Shown here in pieces: positions 23,702 to 36,100 of a DNA stretch of 64,000 nucleotides. Source of the DNA: Diadema setosum (Eukaryota > Echinodermata > Echinoidea > Diadematoida > Diadematidae); NCBI GenBank assembly GCA_033980235.1, contig CM067062.1, positions 13,473,991-13,537,990 of the forward strand. The letters run 5' to 3'. The translations under genes and the position numbers were made by a program. The stretch's first letter is position 1, and each line of letters starts with the position of its first letter. The notes beneath the pieces are model-generated. The model was not told the DNA's origin and did not search any database. It saw only the letters and a program-made list of their open reading frames with translations.

Positions 23702-23860
23702 GGGCCCCATTTCATTAAAGATGTTAGGATGGCAACTCTTGCTGGAATGACAACTTTCAATAGCAACAGCCAATCAGGAAGCTGGATTCTTGTCGTTATC
23801 ATGACAATTGCCATTCCAGGAAGAGTTGCTATCATATCAAGTTTTTATGAAATGGGGCCC
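23702..23860. mobile_element. MITE family 2, copy 2
   Basis: A 159-bp relative of 15166-15326, from GGGCCCCATTTCATTAAA to TTTTTATGAAATGGGGCCC. It sits only 16 bases inside the intron from the TBC1D10 donor at 23876, so the donor is very close to a mobile insertion. Confidence 0.85.
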
Positions 23861-23876
23861 AGGATCTGAGACTTAC

Positions 23877-24094
23877 TCTTCCGTGAACTGCTTTCCCCCA
23901 GTAAATCCATAACGATCCACAAGCGGCAAAGTGGGGTCTCCATCCTCCTCATCGCTAAGGTCACTGTCTTCCATGCCTCCCGTGGCCGAGCCATTCCCTA
24001 TCGACGACGCCCCGCCAAAAACCTTCATCTCCCCATCCTCGTCGCTGGACACCCCGGGGCCGATCGATGACCCTTCCTCGTTCTCAATAGACAT
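23877..24094 (-). CDS. TBC1D10: TBC1D10-like RabGAP, first coding exon
   Basis: The exon runs on the minus strand from an acceptor (TTATTCAG before 24177) to a donor (GAAGA|GTAAGT at 23877). I place the start at the ATG at 24094 (MSIENEEGSS...), which has a purine at -3. It leaves about 60 residues before the family's D(R/K)(Y/F)GF motif, close to human TBC1D10A (about 57). The 72 codons plus two bases encode an acidic, Ser/Gly-rich low-complexity N-terminus (GVSSDEDGE, DLSDEEDGD) and then LVDRYGFTGGKQFTE. The frame is open upstream to the acceptor (FVRKTRLYLKHTNS...), so a start in an earlier exon is possible. Confidence 0.85.
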
Positions 24095-24177
24095 GACCGT
24101 AGATTCCTTTGAAAAAGTCTGCACGCTCCCAGGACTGTTTGTGTGTTTCAGATACAGGCGTGTCTTTCTCACAAACT
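24095..24177 (-). other. TBC1D10: probable 5' UTR part of the first TBC1D10 coding exon
   Basis: The same exon extends 83 bases upstream of the chosen ATG to an acceptor with a T-rich tract. The acceptor implies at least one further 5' exon to the right. If that exon is coding, this segment adds about 27 residues. Confidence 0.5.
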
Positions 24178-25306
24178 CTGAATAAAATGTTTAAAAAGCA
24201 GCATAAATAGATAGAGTAAGGATCCTAGTCCTAGAAACTCGAGAATCAGGGGTTTCTGCAAGAAACCTATCTCAGCTCAGAAGACTTGTGGTCACTGGTG
24301 GTGCACCATTTTCAGAGAGCAATGGTGATGACATTAACTGAGGAATGATTAAATCCTTGCGAGTACATCCAAATTCCAGCAGGAGTGTATTGGCTGTTGA
24401 TCCTCTTCATGGAAGCCCTAGTAGACCTTCCAGCCTCAGACGAACTCCTCAGTTCTGATACCGCGGATTCCAATCTACATACAATAGTAGTATAGAATTT
24501 GAAATGCATGTAATATTAATCCATTTTGCTTGGTTCTATACTTGTACCTAGATTCTTCACTGTATAAAATCATGACATTTTTAATAGTACACTGATACAG
24601 TAGGCCTAGAATTTAATACAAAAACTCAATGTTTACTGTAGGGTCCTACATTAATATTTATTATGATTTAGGTAGTTAAAGTACACACACACACAAAGAA
24701 ACAAATAAATGCTGAAATAAACTCAACTGAAAAGGACAACTCTGAGTTTGACTGAAGGATATCAACCTACCGACAGTAGACCTACACAGGGCAATATGTA
24801 CAGACTACGGTATTCTCATAAAAAATCGGACAATGTAATTGCAATACGCATGTTTGACCACCTACTGTACAGCTGTATTCACACTGGTGAGTTTGTAATG
24901 TAGTGCTCTAGTGGGTACTCAGACACATGTTGAATATGGCCATTTTTACAATCAGTGGTGTAAAATGCAGTATTGGCACTAATTGGTGTATAACTTTCTT
25001 ATACACTGACAGATATGCATTATTTTTTCTCATAAACTTACCACCCACAGTGTCTACCTTGGGTACCTTAATGAACTTTCCTCTCTTTTTCTTTCAGATG
25101 TGGCAGGCACTTACATGCTTGAAATCCAACACTTTTGGTGTACTCACTCTGACATAGTATTTTTGTCAGAGCTAGCATGTTAAATTGTTTAGTCCTTTTC
25201 ATTATTTTTGTTGCTGTTGTGATAGACAGGTATCCAACATTAAGAACTATTATGTTTACCAGGTTCTGCTTTGTCTTCTTTAAATACTGAAATTGTCCAA
25301 ACTTTA

Positions 25307-26284
25307 TGTTTCGGAGGTGACATTTTCCGTTAACAATTAACCCCTCTTTTGAGTTAGCTCTTGTTCACAATTATAAAATTCAACTTTGCTAATTTCCATC
25401 AAAACAGAATAGTAATCAATCTGACTTAACTTTGATCCAAAGATTATTTGATTCAAATTACTTATCATTTTTTGGTGAGCGTTTATAAATTTATGTAACT
25501 TTTCCGTTAACATTTCTGTCACCTCCGAGACAACAGATTTGTGTATTTAATTTTTTTATTCTTGACATCAGTTATACATTACATTTGCAAAAATGTAACA
25601 TATCCCCTCACATTATCGCTGAAGGAAGGTAGTAGAAATATAGCCTGTTGTTTTCATTTCGGAGCAATTTACAATTTTCCGTTAACACTTGTCACCTCCG
25701 AAACAATTGTCACCTCCGAAACAAGAGGCATATTATATTTGATAATTTCTCGAAGACAAAGCAATTTTGTTTGATTCTGTCCAATTGACAGGGATCTCTT
25801 TTGGATGACAATAGTAATATGGCAACAGGAAGTGAGAATTTTCTAGGGATTAATAAAAGATTCAATAAAAACTAAAAATTACTGTTTCGGAGGTGACAAA
25901 ACACTGTTAACAAGATTTTTTGTTCATTTCTGTTGAAGAGAAACCATATCATGTACACCAATGGTTTCATTTATTTTAGTAACATAAGTCTCAAAGTGGA
26001 GAAATCAACTACCACACCCTCACTCTTTTTTTTATTACTAGACTGTACGTTTTAGGGCAAATTTACATTTTTTTCACTTTTTTTTAACAATGAGAATGCA
26101 CAAAATACACCCATCTGTTGTATATATAATATTGTAATCAAGATCATTTCTCCTGCTTTAGTTAAGTAAACATATAGATGCTTTCATCTTAGAAGCTTGA
26201 TTTCCAACAAGCAATTTAGTTGTGAAGATTTACCAATCACAGCTTTCCTTGTAGGTTGCTTTTTCTTGTGTTTCGGAGGTGACA
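25307..26284. repeat. left cluster of the element B 16-mer
   Basis: Six copies: 25307-25322 (-), 25517-25532 (+, one mismatch), 25690-25705 (+), 25708-25723 (+), 25883-25898 (-) and 26269-26284 (-). Copies three and four are direct repeats 18 bp apart. GTTAAC accompanies all but the fourth. Confidence 0.95.
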
Positions 26285-26926
26285 TTGTTTGTTAACACCA
26301 TATTGTTATGTGATAGTGAAAGGCAAGACTTCAGTTCCTTTTCACTATCTATTAACATTTTCTAATACATTTAATATCTACAAAATCATCACAACAGAAG
26401 TGACTTTTGTATACATAGCTCACCAGAATTCCCTTGATACCAAAGTAATACATGTGGCAGTTCATGCATGCCCTAGTCCACAATCTTTAAAAAAAAAGAA
26501 TGTAAAAAAAAATATATATCAAATAATCAAACTCCACAAAAAGGCCACATGCCTATAGCTGGTGCACAACTTGTTCTTGAATTCATAGTTGTTGTTTTTC
26601 CATGTACAATGTGGTAATCATAAACAAAATTATGTGATTTTTTTTTTATATGACAATAATTAAATTACATTTTCCAAGTTGAACCAACTGTTTATGACAT
26701 TGTATTTTTTAAGATTATTGAAGTTATGTGACAACTAAAGTGAACAGAGGAACAAGTCCCCAGGACTGGAAGGGGAAAGATAAAAAAAAAAAAAAAAAAA
26801 AAAAAAAACAAGATTTGTAGTTCTATTTCAGTACTTTTGATGAGGTGTTTACCTTGTTTTGTTATTATGTTTTATCTTAGAATTTGGCTTTAAGTACTGG
26901 AATATCAAGGAAAAGAAAATGGTTTC
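26285..26926. other. element B core, left half
   Basis: AT-rich, with a poly-A at 26783-26808. No reading frame was recognised. Confidence 0.4.
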
Positions 26927-27492
26927 TTAAAGGACAAGTCCACTTTCATATACATGTAGAATGAGTGACTGCAAATGTTCAACAGTAAAACATATCATTG
27001 AAAGTTTGGGGGGAATTGGACAATCCATTCAAAAGTTATGGTTTTTTTAAGTATCTGCGCAATCACTGCTGGATGAGACGACTACGACAGTGTATGATGT
27101 CACATGCATACAACGATATAAGGAAAATATAAGTGAATTTCACAAAACTTTACTTTTTGAAAAAAGTGCACATTTCTTCAACTTGCTTCTGATGTATTTT
27201 AGGGCAATATTATTCACCCTGCCTTCCAAAAGAGAGAAGTCATGTGTTCTTTTGTTGTGCAAGAAAAGTGAAAATACAGAATGTTGAATTTTCTTGATAC
27301 TTTCTCTCTATCCTTGTACACATGTGACATCAGAAGCTATAGAAGTCTTCTCATTCAGCTTTGACAGAAACTTTAAAAATCCATAACTCTGGAACGGATT
27401 GCCTTACTTTCCTCAAACTCTCACTGATGTGTTTTACTAATATTGCTATATTTACTCAACCCTCAAGTCTATTGAGGTGAACTTGTCCTTTT
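26927..27492. mobile_element. MITE nested in element B (TTAAAGGACAAGTCC ends)
   Basis: The left end TTAAAGGACAAGTCCAC is matched at the right by GTGAACTTGTCCTTTT. The two halves show inverted similarity around the middle (GATGTCACATG near 27098 against CATGTGACATC near 27321; AAGTTTGGGG near 27002 against CTCAAACTCTC near 27413). A related half-copy appears at 47476-47700. Confidence 0.75.
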
Positions 27493-28700
27493 CCAGTTTT
27501 GGTCCCTTATAGGTTTATTTGAGACCAGTTTGTGTCCGGGACCTTCTGTGAAGTTGATGGGGAAAATTACTGAACAAAAACAAATTTTCCCCTCAAGTTC
27601 ACAGAAAAGCATTATGCTGCTCTCTTCAGCTGGGAAACACAAACTGTTGCCTTAACCAAACTGTAAAAACCTGTTAAAGATTAGTATGAATTACAATCTC
27701 AAACAAAATATGAGCTGGTATCCATTATCATGAAAGAGAATAAGCAAACAAAATAACAAGTAAGAACTGAAAGAAAGAGCTTATATTTGAAAATTAAAGC
27801 CATGAGGAAAGACATGAATGTTCACTGTTGAAATAGTTAACACCTGAGAAGTTGGGTTGTCTCTGTGTTGTGTCACCTCAAAAACAATAAAATGTTTTTT
27901 CTTATCATATACTTTTTACTCTCAAAAGTGACTGTTGAATATGCATGATTTGCAGGTAATTTTCAATCAATTCAAAATGATATGTAAAATATATTTTAGT
28001 AATGTCAACAGTTTAAATGAATCTGGTGTATAGAAAATTTATCCCAGATGAACCAAACACCTTTCACTAGTATTATAACATTTGTATGGTGGCTATCAAG
28101 GATGATGAAGAATTCATGAACATCCTTGAATTAATCTATTTATAAAACTATGTGCAAACAAAAACGTACACAAGTCAAATAAGAATTTTTGCTTTTGGTA
28201 TTCATACCGTATGTCCCCGCCAAAAAATTACAGTGGTACCCTCCGCAACGATAACTTTAAAGATAGTGAATCAAACTAAAATACAATGTAAGGGATTGAA
28301 ACTATAACTCATTGCCCATGCCTTACAGAAAACCCCATTCAATTTGCTTCAGAGGTCAAAGAGAATTGAGGATTTTTGTAGAGCATGTGAGGAATCCCTT
28401 CCCTCCAAGTTCTGCATGTGTTTACACATTAAAATGCAGTTCCAAGAGCATCCAAGTGCTGAACTTGGATGCTGAAGAATCAGACTCCTGACATCCTTTA
28501 TAACAATCCACATTTCTTTGAGATCACTTAACCAAATTGACTGGGGCTTTCTGCAAAATAGAGCTAAGATGTTATAATTTAAGACCCCAAAGTAGAATTT
28601 AGTTGATTTAATCATATTGGGTGCTATCAATACAAAGTCTAATTGTATTTTTTTTTTTTTTTTTTGGGGGGGGGGGGGACATACTATATGAATACATGAA
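27493..28700. other. element B core, right half
   Basis: AT-rich sequence without recognised exons. A T/G run lies at 28648-28678. Confidence 0.4.
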
Positions 28701-29090
28701 CACAATGTTAACATTGAATGTCACCTCCGAAACAAAGTTATTCTTCCCTGGTGTTGTGGAATAAAATATTCTGAGAGTAAAGAAACATTACTGAAATGAT
28801 CTTACACCCTCATTTCAATTTAAGGTAGAAAATGGAATGCCATGTTTCTTCAGGTTACAATATCTAGCTTATGTCCATCATATTCTTACCGTAAATTAAT
28901 ATTTTAACACAATGTTAACATTGAATGTCACCTCCGAAACGAAGTGATTCTTCCCTGGTGTTGTGGAATAAAATGTTCAGAGAGCAAAGAAACATTACTA
29001 AAATGATCTCACACCCTCATCTCAAGTTAAGGTAGAAAATGGAATGCCATGTTTCTTCAGATTACACTATTTAGCTTACATCCTTCGTCC
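28701..29090. repeat. tandem duplication of about 208 bp in element B
   Basis: The unit beginning CACAATGTTAACATTGAATG at 28701 repeats from 28909 with scattered substitutions. It includes the 16-mer and the shared TTCTTCCCTGGTGTTGTGGA and GGAATGCCATGTTTCTTCAG blocks. The second unit is slightly shorter. Confidence 0.9.
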
Positions 29091-29832
29091 AAATGTAAGG
29101 CAAACTACCGGTACCCATGCTAATTAATGAAGTGTAAAAAGACACTTGTTCTGTGTGGTTTATCTGCTTGAAACAGGAGTTAATTTCTTGTTCTCGAGTT
29201 ATAATTATTAAAAACATTGATAAAAAGAAGAAGTTTTTGTGTTATTGTCACTTATTCTCAAAAAAAGTGAGTGTTAATATTAATGTCACCTCCGAAACAT
29301 TCTGATATGTTAACTGTCACCTCCGAAACATCCATGTGTGAAAAATCCAAGTTTTAAAGAAATGATTGGAATTTCATTTAACCTACATAGGAAGGTAGCC
29401 CTTCTTAAAGACTTGTTATAGTAAGAGTTTGACCTGGCCTGCCCTCCAATAAATAGTTAAAATCTTAAAAATTACATGTCAATTGGTATTTTTAGAAAAA
29501 ATTTATAAATCTCATGTATTTCTTTTTCAATTCACTTTATATTCAACCCCCAAATAGTTTTGATTCACAAACTATATATTGTTGTTAACCATATAAACTT
29601 TGCATGGTGAAGTTTGACTACAGAGTTTTGTCAATATGGTGCAATTCATGAAAGCAAAATTTTGCTTAAATTTACTTCAGGTGCCAGGGTTTTCCTTAAA
29701 TTACACCAATAACCCTTCAGCTTTAAGGTCTGAAATGTTATTTTTTCAAAAATTTGAATACTTTCAAACAGGAATCAAACAGAATAATGAAAAAATATTT
29801 TGTTTGAAATTTTGACCCTGCGAGTACAAAAG
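29091..29832. other. element B right subterminal region
   Basis: It carries the last two 16-mers (29284 and 29315) and then AT-rich sequence up to the inverted end. No gene seen. Confidence 0.5.
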
Positions 29833-30249
29833 TTACACCACTGATCGTAAAAAAGGCCATATAGAACAGTTTGTATCTAACGTAATTTTATCTAGAATCT
29901 ACTTCTAACGTTAAACCTTAAGAACCAGTTTTAATGACAGTAAATTTTGGACAGGTAATATGACACTCCACTAAAATTTTGAAGACTGAACTTTCTAGCA
30001 GAACTAAACAGAGAAGGTAAACATTTTTGGTAAATAAATCATATAACACTAACAGTTAGTTAATTTAAGACTGGACTCTACGAGTCTAGTCTATAAACGC
30101 GTAAAAGAGCAATCTTTTGTTAGCAAAGCTGGAGTATCTTGTCAACACTAACAGAACACCTGTATGAAGGAGAGGGAATATTAAATAAATACAATAAATT
30201 TCAAGCCAGAGCCGAGGCACAGCAAAGTCTTACAGCAGAACGGAGATGT

Positions 30250-31010
30250 GATTGTACCTTAAAGTCGGCAATAATCAATCACATATCACCTGTATTTAGC
30301 ATAGTTACAGACTGATGTTCTACCCCGGAAGTCAAGAACAACACATCCATTCTCGTATTGATCGACAATACACTGCACATGTAAGCATTCTTGATCTTGA
30401 TGGTGTACGTTGATCAGCCCTGGTAGAGCAACACTCAACTTTGTGGAATGTGCATGCAGGTAGAGAATTATTTAGACAGCACAAGTGACCACCACAACAA
30501 CAGACATTTTTCCATAAACATGATAAATGTTGATATTCACAATCTACGAACCACTACAGTACTGAATCCGTTGGGCCACGGCATTTATCCAACTCACGTC
30601 CACAAATCACATCGCACCCAGCGTCACTTTCTGAGACGCTAGTCGTAATTTAACTGACCTCAGCCTTGTCAATATTCGGTTATGCCTCGACTAAAATATC
30701 CCACGATACGTCCACCGCGCAGACACGAGCCCTACTTGCTATCACCGGCCGAAGAGAACGGTCGTAATGCTGGTGGTACGCACTGTATGTGGTGGACTAA
30801 TGATTTGACTTCCATTGTTTTGCATAGGTCAGCTGGGTATGGGCGATAGATATGTGCGCAATTCCGGACCATCAGAATACACACACGGCGAATAGAAAGG
30901 CGCGGACTGCGTACGATTTGCCCCACACCCCGGGCGCCCCGGGGTTCACGATGAGGCCAAAGGGATAATACGTGCACCACTATGACACGCGCGCTCGATA
31001 GGATACACGT
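30250..31010 (-). promoter_or_regulatory. TBC1D10: possible TBC1D10 5' exon / promoter region
   Basis: Local CpG content rises sharply compared with the surrounding AT-rich DNA (30590-31000). On the minus strand there are donor-like sites (GAC|GTGAGT at about 30600, GAG|GTCAGT at about 30660, AAG|GTACAA at about 30257). The first coding exon needs a 5' neighbour. Which donor is used, and where transcription starts, cannot be told from sequence. Confidence 0.3.
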
Positions 31011-31604
31011 GTACATACAGTATCAATGGAGACTTCAAATAGACGGCCTCGTACACGCGTATAGTACACATGTGCACATACGGATCACATGCAGGAAATG
31101 GACGGAACAGAATTCGTCAATTCGTGCATACAGGGGACAGTCTTCACGGCGAGACAGCGGCTGATTAAAAAAAAAATAAGAAAAAAAAATCTGAACGGGG
31201 GGCATTCCCCTATGTTTTGCACCGTAGTTGCTACGCACTTTGACATTCGTAGCAAGTCCTACCAGGGAGGTGACACCTCCCTGGTCCTACATATTCATCT
31301 ACTCAGTACTTAGTACCTGGTACTAGTACATTGTAGGTGAGTTTTTTCGCAGTGAGCGTGATGAGTAGTTTGAAAGCGTGAATAGTGGTTTTACATCGAC
31401 CTAAATAGGCTATAAAAATGTCATTCTCTGCTAAGCGTCAGTTGGAATTATAGATTAAAAAAAAGAGTGGACTGCGTGATCATGATTTTCAAGGCATAAC
31501 CTCTAAGAATATATAAAGTGGTTACACAGTCTCTGATGATAAAATACACTGGTTCTTTTCAGTATTATATTTGCTGTATGTCCTTCATCAAAATCTTACA
31601 TATA

Positions 31605-31605
<1 letters not shown>

Positions 31606-31662
<57 letters not shown>
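31606..31662. repeat. (CT)n(AT)n microsatellite, left of the gypsy insertion
   Basis: A CT run followed by an AT run that stops exactly at the LTR. The AT run resumes at 37685 on the other side, so the retrotransposon interrupted one microsatellite. Confidence 0.95.
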
Positions 31663-31666
<4 letters not shown>

Positions 31667-32814
31667 ACGACCAAAATCACTCTGAGAATGATCGCACAAA
31701 AGAAACAATCAACTAATGTTCAGGCGGTTTATTAACAGTGATATTGTGGGTACAGACTCGTAATCAGTTTTCACATCAGTACAATAATGATCAATAGAAA
31801 CAGTTACAAATCAGTAATGAAATCACTTACACTTAGTACATGCAATATCCCTGGAAATGTCCAAATACGATGCTCGATGCACAAAGGAATGATCCACGAT
31901 GCACCGATGAATGATACCTGCGACGTAAATCCAGAGGTGCAGGTTGCATTAGTCCACAGTTAAATCCGGGGTAAAATCCACGATAGATGTCCACAGTATA
32001 ATGTTCACAGCTAAACGTGTAAAATCCAGACGTTATGACGACCACGTCCAGTTGATGCGTTGAATAATGATTCACTTTATAATGTCCAGCAAAGAATCCA
32101 GCCCGTCACAGCTTTGCCATAACAATGTCCGTTGACACTAAAATATGGAGTCTATCTCCAATGTAGGCAAATTAATTCTCTGCAGGCAAAATGTCTCCCA
32201 GGCCTTATCTCCACAAACACAGTTTGTATAGCAGGTCAGCAGGTAACACAGGACTGACTATAACAAGTCGCTTCAGAGCCAGAAGTGACGTAACTCTCAG
32301 AGCAGAGGTGTTGGGTACTCTGCCTACTGCAGAATTTCTCCAGCTTATATACTATCCATTCACCCCTTTCTAGTACATTCTGTAGTTTTCTCCAACCTGG
32401 GGCTACATACCTGAACATATTAGCAAGTCCAAATTCCAGGAATCCTGGATGACTCACTTCCTAATATGTGCATAACATCATTGCCAAAATTAACTACCAA
32501 TCACATTGGGCTACAAGGGCAGTGCCTCACTCAGCCAGCACTTCCTAGAATTTTCTGGAATGGGTCAAATCATTCTAGATTGAGTGAGCTATAATGTATT
32601 TCCTGTCACATGCATACATGTACTGTAGCTACATTGTATACCACATAGAAAATTCTCCACTGATCTAGTCAGCCTGTATGTACTACATCTATATCATATA
32701 GAATGTTCTCCATTAATCTGGTCACCCTGTGTACATACAATGTGCACATTAAAACAACCATGCACACAACCTTGATACATGTACATATAACTACTTGTGT
32801 GTACATTTGTGACA
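31663..32814 (-). repeat. 3' LTR of the gypsy element
   Basis: 1152 bp. In element orientation it starts TGTCACAAATG and ends GTCGTAACA. Reading it against 36533-37684 I found a single difference (G at 31920, T at 36790). Confidence 0.95.
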
Positions 32815-32832
32815 CCATCCCCCATGGGAAAA
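32815..32832 (-). other. polypurine tract
   Basis: Immediately upstream of the 3' LTR on the minus strand the text reads CCCATGGGGGATGG. This purine-rich block sits where the plus-strand primer of an LTR element is expected. Confidence 0.6.
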
Positions 32833-33142
32833 AGAAAGCCTTGCCGTAGCAAGGGTTTCTTTTACCTTCACAATTTCTCATTGTTGTTTACAACGAATGT
32901 GAGGTAAAATCCAAATCAAGCAACAACAATCACATACTATCACATGCCTTTTGAATAGCTGCATTAATTCCATGTTCTCTTTTCATGGATACCATTTACA
33001 ATGATACTGCTTGAATTTTCTGAGCTAATCATGTCAAACTCAAATTGCATACCGGTACCTCAGTAATGGATAAGCTAAACTCTGTATGTGTAATGTGAGG
33101 TGAAAACCTTTCACCCTTAACTTCTACTGTGCTATCCACTAC
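32833..33142 (-). other. short internal non-coding segment of the gypsy element
   Basis: Only about 310 bp between the stop codon and the polypurine tract, with no frame resembling reverse transcriptase or RNase H (no F/YxDD box, no RNase H motif). This is where RT-RNase H should be encoded. Confidence 0.75.
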
Positions 33143-36100
33143 CTATGTCACACCAACTGACTTTCTGTCATAGCACTCTTTCAACATGATGACATGACAC
33201 ATTCTCTGTTCTTTGCATCTGTCTGGTGTACTGACCACATAGTTCACATCATTGAGTTTCTTTTTGACACAGTATGGGCCACTGAACTTGGCTTTCATTG
33301 GTTCACCTTGTATGGGCAGCAGTACAAGAACTTTGTCACCTGGTTTGAAGGTTCGGGCTTTGGCATTTTTGTCTGCCTTTCTCTTCATTGAATCTTGTGA
33401 CACTTTCAAGTGTTCCCTAGCTACCTCACAAGCCTTTGAAAGCCTTTCACGAAACTTTGACACATAGTCAAGTAGGTGGACCTCATCATCCTCAGTCATG
33501 AATTTCTCTTTGATGAGCTTCAGTGGACCCCTAACTTCATGACCGTACACCAACTCAAATGGGCTGAAACCCGTCGACTCATTTGGGGAGTCCCTCGTTG
33601 CGAACAGCAGGAAAGGGATGCCCTTATCCCAATCCTCGGGATACTCCTCACAAAATGCCCTAATCATTGTCTTTAAGGTCTGGTGGTAGCGCTCCAACGC
33701 ACCTTGGGATTGGGGATGACAAGCTGACGACTTCAGCTGCTTCACACCCAAACGATACATCACCTCTTGAAATATGCCTGACATGAAATTTGACCCTTGG
33801 TCAGACTGCACTTCCTTGGGCAACCCATACCTAGTGAAAAACTGCACTAGAGCATCTACCACAGTCTTGGCAGTGATATTTCGCAATGGGATAGCCTCTG
33901 GAAACCGTGTAGACATATCCATTATTGTCAAGAGGTACTTATGACCCGTCCTAGTCCTAGGCAAAGGTCCAACACAGTCAACTAGAACCCGACTGAATGG
34001 TTCTTCAAACGCAGGTATCGGAATCAATGGCGCCGGCTTCACTGAATGCTGTGGTTTACCAGCCACCTGACATGTGTGACAAGTCTTGCAAAACTCAGCC
34101 ACATCCACATTCAACCCTGGCCAATAGAAATGCCTCATGATCCGATCCTTTGTCTTTCTGACGCCTAAATGGCCGCCAACAGGTAACTCGTGAGCAATCC
34201 TCAAGATCTCACCGCGGTAACAGGGAGGGACAACAACTTGACGGACCACCGTCCAATCCTCATCAGCTGGCCTATGGGGAGGTCTCCACTTCCTCATCAA
34301 AATGCCATCTTTGACATAATAGCACTCAGGGACCTTTTCAGCCTCAGCCTCAGAACATGCCGTCTGAGACAAGCCTTTCAACTCAGAGTCTGCCTGCTGT
34401 GCTTCAACCAAGGAAGACTTGCTAAACAGCCCATCACTGTTAGCCTCGGAGCCTAATAGAGCAACCCCATCATTCAAATCCTTGAAAAAGGTTTCTGCCA
34501 ACCAAACACCGGAATTCTCCTCCACATCAACAGAATCCGCATCATCTTGAACAGCTCTACGAGCCTGAGACCTAGTCACAACACAATCTGGGAAAATCCC
34601 AGGAAACTCCTCCTGCAACTGCTCAGTTTCAGCAACCACCACTGGTTTATCCGAAACAACTGGAGACGCAACCACCTTGTCCCCAGCCAAGTCATTCCCC
34701 AACAGGAAGTCAATGCCTACCATGGGCAACTCAGGAACAACTCCAACAGTGACAGGACCAGAAACTAGGTCACACTTCAAATCCACTCTATACAGTGGTA
34801 CTGACATATAACTGCCATCAACAGTTTGAATCAAGACTTTTGCATTCACTGCACTATCTGGTGGAAAAGCCATACCACCATCCACCATCAACGACTGAGA
34901 GGCCCCCGTATCCCGCAGGATGACTACTGGTTTACCTGCCTCACCAGAAGTACATGGGGTCACCTCACCATCAAACAAAAAGCTACGATAGCTCTCATCC
35001 ACCTGCTTAGTCCTATCTTTGAATTTGGGAGATCGACTTTCAATGGCCTGTGTTTCACTGAACGGGACACTATTTTCAGGTAGGACACTTTTTGACATGA
35101 CAAATCCCATGTCCTTCTTTGTTTTGTTTTGCAACTTCCAACACTGTGACTTTACGTGCCCTGTCTTGTTACAGTGAAAACATTTGATGACATTTGCACT
35201 TGTACTGGACCCTTTGTCAGATTGAGGCTTTGGTGCCGATGAAGTTTCAGAACTCGTGCCTTTTTCAGAACCAGCATTCTTTGGATTGCTCAACTGATTT
35301 TTGTCTCTCTTATTTCCAGAGAAATTCCTGAAAGGTGGTCTGTTGTCATTTCTGTGGGTCAGCTCATACTCATCAGCCATCAAGGCTGCTTTATGCAAAC
35401 TTGTCACTTTGTGATCATCCAAATGTGACCTCACACTGAAAGCAACACTCTTTTTGAATTCTTCCAAGAGAACAACCTCACGTAGGTTATCAAAATCCTG
35501 ATCCACTTTCAGGGATCTATACCACCTATCACACATCATTTCCTTTTCACGAGCAAACTCAACATGTGTCTGGCCTGGTTTGCGGTACGAATTTCTGAAC
35601 TTGTGTCTGTACGCCTCTGGCACCAACTCATAAGCATTCAACACTGCCTTCTTGACTGTAGCATAGTCACATGATTGCTCTTCAGAGAGAGATGAGTACA
35701 CATCAGCTGCTTTGCCGACAAACACACTTTGAAGGAGCAAGGACCAAAATTCCTGTGGCCAGTTCAAACTGTTAGCCACCTTCTCAAATGACACAAAATA
35801 TGCATCAACTCTGTTTTCCTCAAACTTTGGCACCAATCGAATGTTCTTGGCCAAATCAAATTCAGAGGGAGCCCTTTCACGATTTCCAACAGTCTGTGCA
35901 TGAGCCAATTCCATCTCACGCAATCTCAATTGTTGCTCCATTTCCCTCTCAATTTTCTTCTCTTCAATTTCAAGTTTCTTCATTTCCAGTTCTTTTTGTT
36001 CCTTCTCCCTCTCTCTTTCCCTTTCTCTTTCTTTTTCCCTTTCCTTCATTTCCATTTCTCTAGCCCTTTGCTCTCTTTCCATTTCTAATCTCATCTTCTC

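Larger units (their letters stand above)
24934..29862. mobile_element. element B: 4.9-kb TIR element with TGTCACCTCCGAAACA clusters
   Basis: The terminal 30 bases (24934-24963, starting ATATGGCCATTTTTACAATC) are inverted at 29833-29862 with 28 of 30 identical. The 16-mer TGTCACCTCCGAAACA or its complement occurs ten times: 25307(-), 25517, 25690, 25708, 25883(-), 26269(-), 28719, 28926, 29284 and 29315 (two with one mismatch). All are within 25307-26284 and 28719-29330. Nine of the ten have GTTAAC (or GTTAAT) 0-7 bases away on the TGTCACC side. The core lacks the word and holds a nested MITE (26927-27492). No transposase is recognised. No clear target duplication is seen. Confidence 0.7.

Noticed and set aside
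24312..24509. Minus-strand frame with ESAVSELRSSSEAGRSTRAS after an acceptor-like TGTAG
   Set aside because: No donor gives a phase compatible with the TBC1D10 exon at 24177, and the sequence does not resemble the family's N-terminus. Could be a UTR exon, but unsupported.
31833..32457. Frames repeated identically at 36703-37327
   Set aside because: Duplicated because they lie in the two LTRs; LTR sequence is not coding here.
35788..36088. Plus-strand frames rich in Phe/Leu/Pro opposite the gag coiled coil
   Set aside because: They are the antisense of the K/E/R-rich codons of the retrotransposon Gag.
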